DNA from: Streptomyces sp. NBC_01197
GTDB lineage: Bacteria > Actinomycetota > Actinomycetes > Streptomycetales > Streptomycetaceae
Reading direction: 5' to 3'
DNA: 64,000 nt
NCBI RefSeq assembly: GCF_036010505.1
Contig: NZ_CP108569.1
Coordinates: 2,544,001 to 2,608,000 of the forward strand
A program made the translations under genes and the position numbers. Positions within the stretch are counted from its first letter, which is position 1; each line of letters starts with the position of its first letter. Shown here piece by piece: positions 53,012 to 63,577 of the stretch. The notes below the pieces were generated by a model. That model was not told where the DNA came from and made no database searches. It saw only the letters and a list, made by a program, of their open reading frames with translations.

Positions 53012-53380
53012 TCAGCCCGCCTGTGCCATGGGGTCCTGGACCGTGCTCCTGAGCTCCACTTCGCGGCGCCTGCGCCGGGCGAGGACCACACGGCGCTCGG
53101 CGGCCGTCAGCCCGCCCCAGACCCCGTAGGGCTCGGGCTGCGCCAGCGCGTGCTCGCGGCACTCCACAAGCACCGGGCAGCGGGCGCAGACCCGCTTCGC
53201 CGCCTCTTCGCGGGCGAGTCTGGCAGCTGTCGGCTCCTTCGACGGCGCGAAGAAGAGTCCCGCCTCGTCCCGGCGGCACACCGCCTCCGAATGCCAGGGC
53301 CCTGCCTGATCCTCCCGTGCCGGAACGCGCTGCGGCGGCACGGCAGCTACCTGCAAGGACTGATGCGGCGGATGCAGCAC
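53012..53380 (-). CDS. WhiB-family 4Fe-4S transcription factor
   Basis: The 122 residues have four cluster Cys at about 35, 65, 68 and 74 (EAVCRRDEAG, RVCARCPVLVECREH), the GVWGG turn at 86-90 and a basic tail RRVVLARRRRR. Position beside glpX matches the WblI-type protein I recall from S. coelicolor. It would bind sigma factor and DNA and respond to redox or NO. Confidence 0.9.
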   Translation of the reverse strand: MLHPPHQSLQVAAVPPQRVPAREDQAGPWHSEAVCRRDEAGLFFAPSKEPTAARLAREEAAKRVCARCPVLVECREHALAQPEPYGVWGGLTAAERRVVLARRRRREVELRSTVQDPMAQAG

Positions 53381-53548
53381 GGTCTACTCCTGACGACGGC
53401 TTCGCGAGCGAGAGACGATGCTGCAGTCCCTACCCGCTGTGCGCACGCCTATGCACTGGGTTCCGGCCGTCACGAACCCGTCGGCGGCGACGGTCCCGGC
53501 GCGTGCCCGGCCCGGAGCGCCCGGCGTTTCCGGGCTGCCCGGCGCGTG

Positions 53549-54220
53549 CTACCCGAGGTGCTTGCGCAGCTTCTTGTCGACCAGGGTGCGCAGGTCCGCC
53601 ACCAGCTTGCCCCGCTTCGGCTTGGCCTCGATGTTGCTGAAGACCGCGTACCCGTTCACCACCACGACAGGCGCCTCCGGGTTCTCCGATTCGAGCGTGT
53701 CGACCTCGAAGTTGCCGAAGATCCCGGTGCCGCTGCCGCGCAGTGTGACGTTCTCCGGGACCCTGACCTCGACGTTGCCGAAGATCGCGGTGGCGTTGAT
53801 GACGGTCAGGCGCTGCTCGAACAGCGCCTCGGTGAGGTCGATCTCGACATTGCCGAAAAGCGAGAAGGCGTTCGTCCTGCGGCCGATGCGCCAACGGCCC
53901 TTCCGGGTCGAGCTGGAGAAGACCGCGACCAGGTTCTCCGCGGTGACCGGGGCCTCCGGGTCGTCCGCGACCGCGTACTGCGCGGCACCGGGGCCGGGGC
54001 GGCTGCCGGTGGTGGCGGCCGGCAGATCCTGCACCAGCGGCTCCAGCTCGGCGAGGGTCTTCGCGCGGTAGACCGACTCGATCCGCTCGGAGTGCTCATC
54101 GGCGTCGAGGCGCCCCTCGGCCAGGGCGTCCCTGAGGATGTCCGCGATCCGGTCGCGGTCGGCGTCGGACGCGCGGATGCCGACGGGCCGCGGCTGCTGG
54201 GCGTGCTTTTCGAGGTCCAC
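53549..54220 (-). CDS. DUF1707 plus LiaF-like domain protein
   Basis: The 223 residues open with GIRASDADRDRIADILRDAL and EGRLDADEHSERIESVYRAK, the DUF1707 (SHOCT-like) signature. The second half repeats NAFSLFGNVEID, NATAIFGNVEVR and GTGIFGNFEVD, strands of a LiaF/cell-wall-active-antibiotic-response beta helix. It probably works at the membrane in envelope sensing. Confidence 0.85.
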   Translation of the reverse strand: MDLEKHAQQPRPVGIRASDADRDRIADILRDALAEGRLDADEHSERIESVYRAKTLAELEPLVQDLPAATTGSRPGPGAAQYAVADDPEAPVTAENLVAVFSSSTRKGRWRIGRRTNAFSLFGNVEIDLTEALFEQRLTVINATAIFGNVEVRVPENVTLRGSGTGIFGNFEVDTLESENPEAPVVVVNGYAVFSNIEAKPKRGKLVADLRTLVDKKLRKHLG

Positions 54221-54459
54221 CGCCCCAGCGTACCCAAACGCGATAGATCGCGACTAGTGCAAGGGGCGCTCAACTCGGCCCAGGACGGGGGCGGGGCGGG
54301 GCCGGCCATCTCCCGCAGCCCTCCCCGCGGGACCGGATACGGCCCCCGCACAGGAGGTGAGTCCTACCTCACCACCGTGCACCCCTCCCGTGGTTCTACG
54401 CTGGTGAATGCTGTGCCGATGGAGGCCAGCCCGCGTCTGCCGAGTGAGGAATGGCCGTC

Positions 54460-56124
54460 ATGCCAGAGTTTGCGTACTCCGATCTGCTTCCCGTGGGAGC
54501 GGACACCACGCCGTACCGGCTGGTGACCGCCGAGGGCGTCTCCACCTTCGAAGCCGACGGGCGTACGTTCCTCAAGGTCGAGCCCGAGGCGCTGCGCACG
54601 CTCGCCGCCGCGGCCATGCATGACATCTCGCACTATCTGCGCCCGGCCCACCTCGCTCAGCTGCGCAAGATCGTCGACGACCCCGAGGCCTCGTCCAACG
54701 ACAAGTTCGTCGCGCTGGACCTGCTGAAGAACGCCAACATCGCGGCCGCGGGCGTCCTTCCGATGTGCCAGGACACCGGCACCGCGATCGTCATGGGCAA
54801 GCGCGGCCAGTCCGTGCTGACCTCGGGCGGCGACGAGGAAGCCCTGTCCCACGGCATCTTCGACGCGTACACGAAGCTCAATCTGCGGTACTCGCAGATG
54901 GCCCCGCTCACCATGTGGGAGGAGAAGAACACCGGCTCGAACCTGCCCGCGCAGATCGAGCTGTACGCCACCGACGGCGGCGCGTACAAGTTCCTCTTCA
55001 TGGCCAAGGGCGGCGGCTCCGCCAACAAGTCGTTCCTCTACCAGGAGACCAAGGCCGTCCTCAACGAGGCGTCCATGATGAAGTTCCTGGAGGAGAAGAT
55101 CCGGTCCCTCGGGACGGCCGCGTGCCCGCCGTACCACCTGGCGATCACCGTGGGCGGCACGTCGGCCGAGTTCGCGCTGAAGACCGCCAAGTACGCCTCC
55201 GCGCACTACCTGGACGAGCTGCCCACCGAGGGCTCCCCCACCGGGCACGGCTTCCGCGACACGGACCTTGAGCAGAAGGTCTTCGAGCTGACGCAGAAGA
55301 TCGGCATCGGCGCGCAGTTCGGCGGGAAGTACTTCTGCCACGACGTCCGCGTCGTCCGGCTGCCCCGGCACGGCGCCTCGCTGCCCGTCGCCATCGCCGT
55401 GTCCTGCTCGGCCGACCGGCAGGCCGTCGCGAAGATCACCGCCGAGGGTGTCTTCCTGGAGCAGCTGGAGACCGACCCGGCGCGCTTCCTGCCCGACACC
55501 ACCGACGAGCACCTGCAGGACAGCGACGTCGTGAAGATCGACCTGAACCGGCCGATGGACGACATCCTCGCCGAGCTGACCAAGTTCCCGGTCAAGACCC
55601 GGCTCTCGCTGACCGGGCCGCTGGTCGTGGCGCGCGACATCGCGCACGCCAAGATCAAGGAGCGGCTGGACGCCGGCGAGGAGATGCCGCAGTACCTGAA
55701 GGACCACCCGGTCTACTACGCGGGCCCCGCCAAGACCCCCGAGGGTTACGCGTCCGGCTCGTTCGGCCCGACCACGGCGGGCAGGATGGACTCGTACGTG
55801 GAGCAGTTCCAGGCCGCCGGCGGCTCCAGGGTGATGCTCGCCAAGGGGAACCGCTCGCAGCAGGTTACCGACGCGTGCGGCAGCCACGGCGGCTTCTACC
55901 TCGGCTCGATCGGCGGCCCGGCGGCCCGGCTCGCCCAGGACTGCATCAAGAAGGTCGAGGTCCTGGAGTACGAGGAGCTGGGCATGGAAGCCGTGTGGAA
56001 GATCGAGGTCGAGGACTTCCCCGCGTTCATCGTGGTGGACGACAAGGGCAACGACTTCTTCCAGGCGCCCGCCGAGTCCCCCACCATCCTCAGCATCCCG
56101 GTCCGCGCCCCCGGCCAGGCGTAG
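54460..56124 (+). CDS. Class I (4Fe-4S) fumarate hydratase
   Basis: The 554-residue protein has [31 protein letters not shown] and [20 protein letters not shown], supplying the cluster Cys residues of the FumA/FumB type with fused alpha and beta parts. It interconverts fumarate and malate. ATG 54460 is preferred with GAGGA ten bases upstream; ATG 54451 would sit on the ribosome site. Confidence 0.93.
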   Translation: MPEFAYSDLLPVGADTTPYRLVTAEGVSTFEADGRTFLKVEPEALRTLAAAAMHDISHYLRPAHLAQLRKIVDDPEASSNDKFVALDLLKNANIAAAGVLPMCQDTGTAIVMGKRGQSVLTSGGDEEALSHGIFDAYTKLNLRYSQMAPLTMWEEKNTGSNLPAQIELYATDGGAYKFLFMAKGGGSANKSFLYQETKAVLNEASMMKFLEEKIRSLGTAACPPYHLAITVGGTSAEFALKTAKYASAHYLDELPTEGSPTGHGFRDTDLEQKVFELTQKIGIGAQFGGKYFCHDVRVVRLPRHGASLPVAIAVSCSADRQAVAKITAEGVFLEQLETDPARFLPDTTDEHLQDSDVVKIDLNRPMDDILAELTKFPVKTRLSLTGPLVVARDIAHAKIKERLDAGEEMPQYLKDHPVYYAGPAKTPEGYASGSFGPTTAGRMDSYVEQFQAAGGSRVMLAKGNRSQQVTDACGSHGGFYLGSIGGPAARLAQDCIKKVEVLEYEELGMEAVWKIEVEDFPAFIVVDDKGNDFFQAPAESPTILSIPVRAPGQA

Positions 56125-56136
56125 CAGACCACCGGT

Positions 56137-56169
56137 CCCCCCGCACCGCCGGACGGCGGCGTGGGGGGG
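56137..56169. terminator. Terminator after the class I fumarase gene
   Basis: A CCCCCC and CCGCC arm pairs with GGCGG and GGGGGG around a GGAC loop, between the two fumarase genes. Confidence 0.78.
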
Positions 56170-56234
56170 ATCTTCTGTACGCGGCCGGGAACACCCTTCC
56201 GTCAGACGTTGCTGTCCGATGTGGAGGTACGACG

Positions 56235-57644
<1,410 letters not shown>

Positions 57645-57781
57645 GCAGGTGGGGGCCGCGCGCCTGCCGGCGGGGGTGAGAACCGGTCCACCCGGCGCTT
57701 GAGGGGCCCGGAAGCGGTGCCCCCGGATATCCGGTGACCCGCATCGCTGCGCCGCACCGTCCGTACTCCTAAGATCTCCGC

Positions 57782-58447
57782 ATGACAGGTGCAGGAGGAA
57801 CACAACACTGGACGCCCGGGGACCACATTCTCTGGCGCTACCGCGACAACGCGTCCGACCACCTGCACATCTGCCGCCCGGTGACCGTCGTGCAGGACAC
57901 GGACGACCTGCTCGCGGTCTGGCTGGCACCCGGCACCGAGTGCATGAAACCCGCACTCGCCGACGGGACTCCCGTGCACCGGGAGCCGCTCGCCACCCGG
58001 TACACCAAGCCGCGCACCGTCGTGCGCGACCACTGGTGGGGCATGGGTGTGCTGAAACTGGTGCGGCCCCGTGAGCCCTGGTCCGTATGGCTGTGGTGGG
58101 ACCGGGGTTGGCGCTTCAAGAGCTGGTACGTGAATCTGGAGGAACCGCACCGCCGGTGGGCCGGCGGCGTCGATTCCGAGGACCACTTCCTGGACATCTC
58201 GGTGCTGCCCGACCGCAGTTGGCAGTGGCTGGACGAGGACGAGTTCGCCCAGGCCCAGCAGGTCGGCCTGATGGGCGCCGGGCAGGCCCGGCGGGTGCGG
58301 CGGGCGGGCCGGGCGGCGGTCGGGCTGATCGAGTCGTGGGGGTCGCCGTTCACCGACGGCTGGGAGGCGTGGCGGCCGGATCCGCGGTGGACCGTGCCCG
58401 TGCTTCCGGACGACTGGGACCGCACGCCCGCGTACGTGCCGTCGTGA
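57782..58447 (+). CDS. DUF402-domain protein
   Basis: The 221 residues include GDHILWRYRDN, WSVWLWWDRGWRFKSWYVNL and DISVLPDRSWQWLDEDEFAQ, the DUF402 fold shared with nucleoside phosphatase and RNA-binding proteins of the FomD/Ntdp type. The substrate is unknown. ATG 57782. Confidence 0.88.
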   Translation: MTGAGGTQHWTPGDHILWRYRDNASDHLHICRPVTVVQDTDDLLAVWLAPGTECMKPALADGTPVHREPLATRYTKPRTVVRDHWWGMGVLKLVRPREPWSVWLWWDRGWRFKSWYVNLEEPHRRWAGGVDSEDHFLDISVLPDRSWQWLDEDEFAQAQQVGLMGAGQARRVRRAGRAAVGLIESWGSPFTDGWEAWRPDPRWTVPVLPDDWDRTPAYVPS

Positions 58448-58661
58448 GACCCTTGATGCGCCCCCGGGGATCAAACGTAGGATCGTCCTCCGCAAGGCTG
58501 CGCCCTACAACGACCCCACGACTCGAACCCAAGACAACGTACCCGTGCAGCAGTTGAACTGACCGAATGTCACTACAGGGGGGTGCAGCCATGACAGCGG
58601 GTATACGACCCCTCGAAGCGGTTGCATCGCACACCTGCCTCGGACGGACGGAATCCCTCGC

Positions 58662-60494
58662 GTGACGGAGCACACCACCTCCCACGAAGGCCGGCAGCCC
58701 ACGGCTGCCCGGCCGCACGAACCCACTCGCCCCCGGCAGAAGGACGCCGACGTGGCGGCCGCGGGGGCCATCCCCGCGCCCCCACCGGCACCCGCGGTCT
58801 CACCCGGACGCAGCGAGGGCGACAGACTCCGGTTCGTGGGGGCTGCCACCCGGCGTATCGCCCGGGGCATTGACCTCGACGAGATCGTCCTCGGCCTGTG
58901 CAGAGCGACCGTGCCGACGTTCTCCGACGCGATACTCGTCTTCCTCCGCGATCCGCTGCCGGTGGGCGACGAGCGCCCGGTGGTCCCGTTCGTGCTGCGG
59001 CTGCGCCGTACCGACCGGCTCCGTTTAGTGGACGAGGAAGACTCCGAGGAGCAGCCGGAACCGCTCACCGCCCAGCTGTGCGAGGTGGCCTCAGGGGGCG
59101 CACTCGCCGAAGTGCTCCGGGGCGTGCGGCCGGTCTTCGGTGACTCCGCCGCGGCTCGCGCCGCGCTGCCGGAACTGCTGGGCCCCGACCGGACCGTACC
59201 GAACGGGCACCGCACGATCCTCGCCCCGCTGCGGGGCAGACGCCGGGTGATCGGTGCCGCCGTGTTCGTCCGCCGCCCCGACCGTCCCCCCTTCGAGCCC
59301 AACGACCTGCTGGTCGCAGCCCAGCTGGCCACCCACACCGCGCTGGGCATCGACAAGGCCGTGCTGTACGGGCGCGAGGCGTACATCGCCGACGAGCTCC
59401 AGCGCACCATGCTGCCGGACTCGCTGCCCCAGCCGACCGGCGTCAAGCTGGCGTCCCGTTATCTGCCCGCGGCCGAGACCGCGCGGGTCGGCGGCGACTG
59501 GTACGACGCGATTCCGCTGCCCGGCAGCCGGGTCGCGCTGGTCGTCGGCGATGTGATGGGGCACTCCATGACCTCGGCCGCGATCATGGGCCAGCTCCGG
59601 ACGACGGCCCAGACGCTGGCGCAGCTGGACCTGCCGCCTGCCGAGGTGCTGCACCATCTGGACGAGCAGGCCCAGCGGCTCGGCTCGGACCGGATGGCGA
59701 CCTGCCTGTACGCCGTGTACGACCCGGTGGCGCACCGGATCACCATCGCCAACGCGGGCCATCCGCCGCCCGTCCTGCTGCATCTGGGCGGCCGTGCGGA
59801 GGTCCTGGTGGTCCCGCCGGGCGCCCCGATCGGGGTGGGCGGTGTGGACTTCGAGGCGGTCGAGCTGGACGCGCCCGCCGGTGCCACCCTGCTGCTCTAC
59901 ACGGACGGCCTGGTCGAGTCGCGGCTGCGGGACGTCTGGACCGGGATCGAGCAGCTGCGGGAGCGGCTCGCGGCCACCGCCGAGCTGACGGGCCCCGACC
60001 ACTCGCCGCCCCTTGAGGCCCTCTGCGACGACGTGCTGGACATGCTGGGCCCGGGCGACCGGGACGACGACATCGCGCTGCTCGCGGCCCGCTTCGACGG
60101 GATCGCGCCGAGCGACGTCGCGTACTGGTTCCTCGACCCGGAGGAGCAGGCCCCGGGCCGCGCCCGGCGGCTGGTACGCAGAGCCCTGGAGCGCTGGGGC
60201 CTCGATGAGATGTCCGACTCGGTCGAGCTGCTGGTCAGTGAGGTCGTGACCAACGCCGTGCGGTACGCGGAGCGGCCGGTGACACTGCGGCTGCTGCGTA
60301 CCGACGTACTGCGTTGCGAGGTCGGCGACGACTCCCCGCAGCTGCCGCGCCAGCGCAAGGCCCGGGACACCGACGAGGGCGGCCGGGGCCTGTTCCTGGT
60401 GAACCGGCTGACCCGGCGGTGGGGGGCGACCCGGCTCTCCACCGGCAAGGTGGTCTGGTTCGAGATCCAGGTGCCGGCCGCGCCGCCCGAGTAG
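58662..60494 (+). CDS. GAF-PP2C (RsbU-like) phosphatase with C-terminal RsbW-like ATPase domain
   Basis: The 610-residue protein has a disordered Pro-rich start, a GAF-like domain (about 55-240), a SpoIIE/PP2C phosphatase (TARVGGDWYDAIPLPGSRVA, VGDVMGHSMTSAAIMGQLR, LLLYTDGLVESR, GDRDDDIALLA) and a GHKL ATPase (ELLVSEVVTNAVRYAERPV, DEGGRGLFLVNRL). It is the usual actinomycete controller of anti-sigma and anti-anti-sigma pairs. GTG 58662. It contains a TTA codon (59025-59027). Confidence 0.9.
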   Translation: MTEHTTSHEGRQPTAARPHEPTRPRQKDADVAAAGAIPAPPPAPAVSPGRSEGDRLRFVGAATRRIARGIDLDEIVLGLCRATVPTFSDAILVFLRDPLPVGDERPVVPFVLRLRRTDRLRLVDEEDSEEQPEPLTAQLCEVASGGALAEVLRGVRPVFGDSAAARAALPELLGPDRTVPNGHRTILAPLRGRRRVIGAAVFVRRPDRPPFEPNDLLVAAQLATHTALGIDKAVLYGREAYIADELQRTMLPDSLPQPTGVKLASRYLPAAETARVGGDWYDAIPLPGSRVALVVGDVMGHSMTSAAIMGQLRTTAQTLAQLDLPPAEVLHHLDEQAQRLGSDRMATCLYAVYDPVAHRITIANAGHPPPVLLHLGGRAEVLVVPPGAPIGVGGVDFEAVELDAPAGATLLLYTDGLVESRLRDVWTGIEQLRERLAATAELTGPDHSPPLEALCDDVLDMLGPGDRDDDIALLAARFDGIAPSDVAYWFLDPEEQAPGRARRLVRRALERWGLDEMSDSVELLVSEVVTNAVRYAERPVTLRLLRTDVLRCEVGDDSPQLPRQRKARDTDEGGRGLFLVNRLTRRWGATRLSTGKVVWFEIQVPAAPPE

Positions 60495-60517
60495 TCCGGG
60501 TCCCGGCCCCGCCCGCT

Positions 60518-60561
60518 AACCCGGTGGGGCTCCGGGAGCTTTTCCGGAGCCCCACCGGGTT
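60518..60561. terminator. Terminator after the PP2C gene
   Basis: Perfect 18-base arms (60518-60535 and 60544-60561) enclose eight bases, the strongest hairpin in the window. Confidence 0.9.
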
Positions 60562-60601
60562 CAGCGCTGTCCGGGCCCGTAACCCCGGCCGAACCAAACG
60601 G

Positions 60602-60832
60602 TCCGATATCGAGCAGGCGTCCTTCGAGCCGTCCGACATGGTGCCGGACATCGGTCCTTCGCCGGCCAAGATGCTGCTGGGCCGGCTGTTCTCGTATCCG
60701 GACACGCACCGCTACCGGATCGGGCCGAACTACATGCAGCTGCCGCCCAACAGGCCGCGCTCGCCCGTCAACTCGTACGCGAAGGACGGGCCCATGCGGT
60801 ACGAGCGCAGCAACCGCAACGGAGCAGGACCG
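60602..60832 (+). pseudogene. Catalase gene fragment
   Basis: About 75 codons translate as SDIEQASFEPSDMVPDIGPS, then PAKMLLGRLFSYPDTHRYRI, GPNYMQLPPNRPRSPVNSYA and KDGPMRY, an internal part of a monofunctional heme catalase that includes the proximal Tyr region (RLFSYPDTHRYR). There is no start, no N-terminal heme pocket and no C-terminal part. It sits between two terminators. Confidence 0.82.
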
Positions 60833-60850
60833 GGCCACCGGTCCTGCTCC
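60821..60850. terminator. Terminator of the penicillin-binding protein gene
   Basis: Perfect 13-base arms (60821-60833 and 60838-60850) enclose a four-base loop, 53 bases beyond the leftward gene stop and overlapping the end of the catalase fragment. Confidence 0.87.
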
Positions 60851-60902
60851 GTCGTCGTACTGCTCGTCGTCAGTACCGTTCGTCCTCAGTACCGCTCCGG
60901 CG

Positions 60903-63299
60903 TCAGCCCTGCCAGTCCAGCGGCCCACCGTTGGTGGTGCCGTTGTTCGTGCCGGTCGAGGTGCCGTTGTTCGAACTGCCCCCGGTGGTGGGGTTGCCGC
61001 CTCCGCCGTTCGTCGACGTGCCGGCGTTCGTACTGCCCCCGGTGGTGGGGTTGCCGCCTCCGCCGTTCGTCGACGTGCCGGCGTTCGAGCTGCCCCCGGC
61101 GGAGGGGTTGTTGCCTCCGCCGTCCGTCCCGCTGTTGCTCGGGTCGGGACTGTGCGGCGGTGAGGCCGGCGGCGACGACGGCGGCGGGGCCGCTGGGGTG
61201 GACGGCGGCGGGGACGCGGGGCTGGACGGCGGCGGGGTCGACGGCGGCGGAGTGGTCGGTGCCATCGCCGCACCCTGGTCGGTGTCCAGGCTGAACTTGC
61301 TCGGCTTCATATCGAGACCGAAGGTGTACGCCGCCCAGATCTCGGCCGGGAAGCCACCACCGTTGACCCGGGTGCCACTGCCGGCCGCGCCGCTGATGGT
61401 GACCTGGGCGCCCTGCTGGATCTTCTTGCCGTTCTCCACGCGCGGCTTGGCCGCCTCACCGAACATGCCGACCGAGGTCACCAGGTCCGGGGTGTAGCCG
61501 GTGAACCAGGCGGACTTGTTGTTGTCCGACGTACCGGTCTTACCGGCGACCGGCTGTGACTTCCTCTTGACGACGGTACCGGTGCCCTGGTCGACCACGC
61601 CGGTCAGGACCGAGGTGACCGCGTCCGCCGTCTGCGGGCTGATCACCTGGTCGCCGATAGCCTTCTGCGGCTTGAACGGCTCCCGCCCGGGGAGGCTGGC
61701 CGACTTCACGATGGTCGGGGTGACCTTCTTGCCGTGGTTGTCGAAGGTCGCGTATATCCCGGCCATCTCCATCGGGCTTGCACCGTAGGAACCGAGGGTC
61801 ATCGCGGGCACCGCTTGCGCGTTCTTCAGGGAACTCATGCCGAGGTCGACGCCGAGCTTCCTGACCTTGTCGAGGCCCACGTCCACGCCCATCTGGGCGA
61901 ACACCGAGTTGACCGAGTTGTTCATGGCGGTCTGGACGGTGATCTGGCCGTAGCTCTGGTTGTCCTCGTTGGGAGGTGCGAAGCCGACCTTGTTGCCGTT
62001 GGCGTCGACCACCGGACGGCGGCTGTCACCGTTGTAGATGGTGTTCGCCTTGATCGGCTGGCCCTGCTGCGTCTTGGCGCCGGACTCCAGGGCTGCCGCC
62101 AGGATCAGCGGCTTGAAGGTGGAGGCGGGCTGGTAGTCGACGCGCTTGGCGTTGCTGTACTCGTGCTTGAGGTAGTCCTCGCCGCCGTAGAGCGCCTCGA
62201 TGGCGCCGGTGTGCGGGTTGACCGAGACCGCGCCCGCCTGGGTGTCCGCGTCGACCGTACTGCTCTTGGGGTGCAGCTTGCTGGTCAGCTGGTCCTTGAG
62301 CGTCTTCTCCAGCTGGGCCTGCTTCTTCGGGTCGATGTTGAGCGTGACCGTCCAGCCGCCGGCATCGATCTGCGCCTCGGAGATGCCCTGCGCCTCGAGC
62401 TCCTGGTTGGCGGCCTTGACCAGATACCCGGTCTGGCCCTTCAGACCGCTCTCGGGCTTCGGCTTCTGCGGAATCGGGAACTTCTGCTCGGCGCGCTTGG
62501 CCGGGTCGATCCACTTCTTCTCGACCATGTTGTTCAGGGTGTACGCCCAGCGCTCCTTGACCAGCTTCTTGCCCTCGGCGGTCGCGGACGACCAGTCGTA
62601 CTGGCTCGGCGCCTGGAGCAGGGAGGCGAGGTACGCGCCCTGGCTCACGTTCAGGTTCTTGGCGTCGATCCCGTAGTACGCCTGGGACGCGGCCTGGATA
62701 CCGAAGGCGCCCCGGCCGTAGTAGCTGGTGTTGATGTACCCGGCGAGGATCTGCTGCTTGGAGAACTTCTGGTCGATCTTGAGGGAGACCACCAGCTCCT
62801 TGAGCTTCCGGGTGACCGTCTGGTCGGCGCTGAGGTAGTAGTTCTTGACGTACTGCTGGGTGATCGTCGAGCCACCCTGCTTCCGGCCCTGGACCGTGTT
62901 GTAGAGCCCTCGGGCGGTGCCCCTGAAGTCGACTCCGTGGTCCTGGTAGAAGGTCTTGTTCTCGGCGGCGACGAAGGTGTGCTGAACCTCCAGGGGGACC
63001 TCGGAGAGGTCGACCTTCTCCCGGTTGACCTTGCCCGTGCGGGCGATCACCTTGCCGTTGCTGAGCTTGTAGACGTTGCTCTGGAGCTCGGCGTCGGCGT
63101 TCGCCTTCGGCACCGGCACGTACATGTAGAACACGACGAACGCGCCCATCAGCAGCAGGCAGAAAACGAAGAAGCTGCCCAGGACCTTCTTCCAGGTGAA
63201 GAGCCTGCGTATGCCGCTCTTCCCGCTCTGCTTGCGCTTCGTTGAGTTGCCCCGGCGCGCCCCGCGCTGCCGGGCTCGTCGATCGTCCGCACGGCCCAT
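60903..63299 (-). CDS. Bifunctional (class A) penicillin-binding protein
   Basis: The 798-residue protein has a basic cytoplasmic start, one membrane anchor (LGSFFVFCLLLMGAFVVFYM), a glycosyltransferase domain (FVAAENKTFYQDHGVD, KQGGSTITQQYVKNYYL) and a transpeptidase domain with ASTFKPL (SxxK), SVNSVF (SxN) and AGKTGTS (KTG). It polymerises and cross-links peptidoglycan. The C-terminal 120 residues are Pro/Ser then Gly/Asn/Thr-rich, with two copies of a repeat containing GTSTNGGGGNPTTGGS and a third divergent one. Confidence 0.93.
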   Translation of the reverse strand: MGRADDRRARQRGARRGNSTKRKQSGKSGIRRLFTWKKVLGSFFVFCLLLMGAFVVFYMYVPVPKANADAELQSNVYKLSNGKVIARTGKVNREKVDLSEVPLEVQHTFVAAENKTFYQDHGVDFRGTARGLYNTVQGRKQGGSTITQQYVKNYYLSADQTVTRKLKELVVSLKIDQKFSKQQILAGYINTSYYGRGAFGIQAASQAYYGIDAKNLNVSQGAYLASLLQAPSQYDWSSATAEGKKLVKERWAYTLNNMVEKKWIDPAKRAEQKFPIPQKPKPESGLKGQTGYLVKAANQELEAQGISEAQIDAGGWTVTLNIDPKKQAQLEKTLKDQLTSKLHPKSSTVDADTQAGAVSVNPHTGAIEALYGGEDYLKHEYSNAKRVDYQPASTFKPLILAAALESGAKTQQGQPIKANTIYNGDSRRPVVDANGNKVGFAPPNEDNQSYGQITVQTAMNNSVNSVFAQMGVDVGLDKVRKLGVDLGMSSLKNAQAVPAMTLGSYGASPMEMAGIYATFDNHGKKVTPTIVKSASLPGREPFKPQKAIGDQVISPQTADAVTSVLTGVVDQGTGTVVKRKSQPVAGKTGTSDNNKSAWFTGYTPDLVTSVGMFGEAAKPRVENGKKIQQGAQVTISGAAGSGTRVNGGGFPAEIWAAYTFGLDMKPSKFSLDTDQGAAMAPTTPPPSTPPPSSPASPPPSTPAAPPPSSPPASPPHSPDPSNSGTDGGGNNPSAGGSSNAGTSTNGGGGNPTTGGSTNAGTSTNGGGGNPTTGGSSNNGTSTGTNNGTTNGGPLDWQG

Positions 63300-63536
63300 C
63301 GCTCTGTGACTCCGCCTTCTCTCACCCAGACCAGCTGTCGAAAGCTAACACCGCTTCCTGAGCACCTTTGGACAGGGACCACCCCATGGGGCCCTTTCCA
63401 CACGTGACAATCAGCACCTGTGTCATAGGGAACCGACGAGCAGGAAGCCCGCAAGGTTGCCACTCCTGGACGATCTCCCCCTCAAGTCGCCCTGATTACC
63501 CTGGATTGTCCGGATTTTCCAGCACTATGCACCCCC

Positions 63537-63570
63537 GGTATACACCGCAGGTATACGTACTGCGTATAGT
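63537..63570 (+). promoter_or_regulatory. Repeated GGTATAC operator and -10 box of the ABC-transporter gene
   Basis: GGTATAC occurs at 63537-63543 and 63550-63556, with CGTATAG at 63563-63569, evenly spaced by 13 bases. TATAGT (63565-63570) is a good -10 box only seven bases before the ATG, which implies a leaderless transcript. A TetR- or PadR-type repressor could bind the repeats. Confidence 0.6.
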
Positions 63571-63577
63571 CCGGGTC

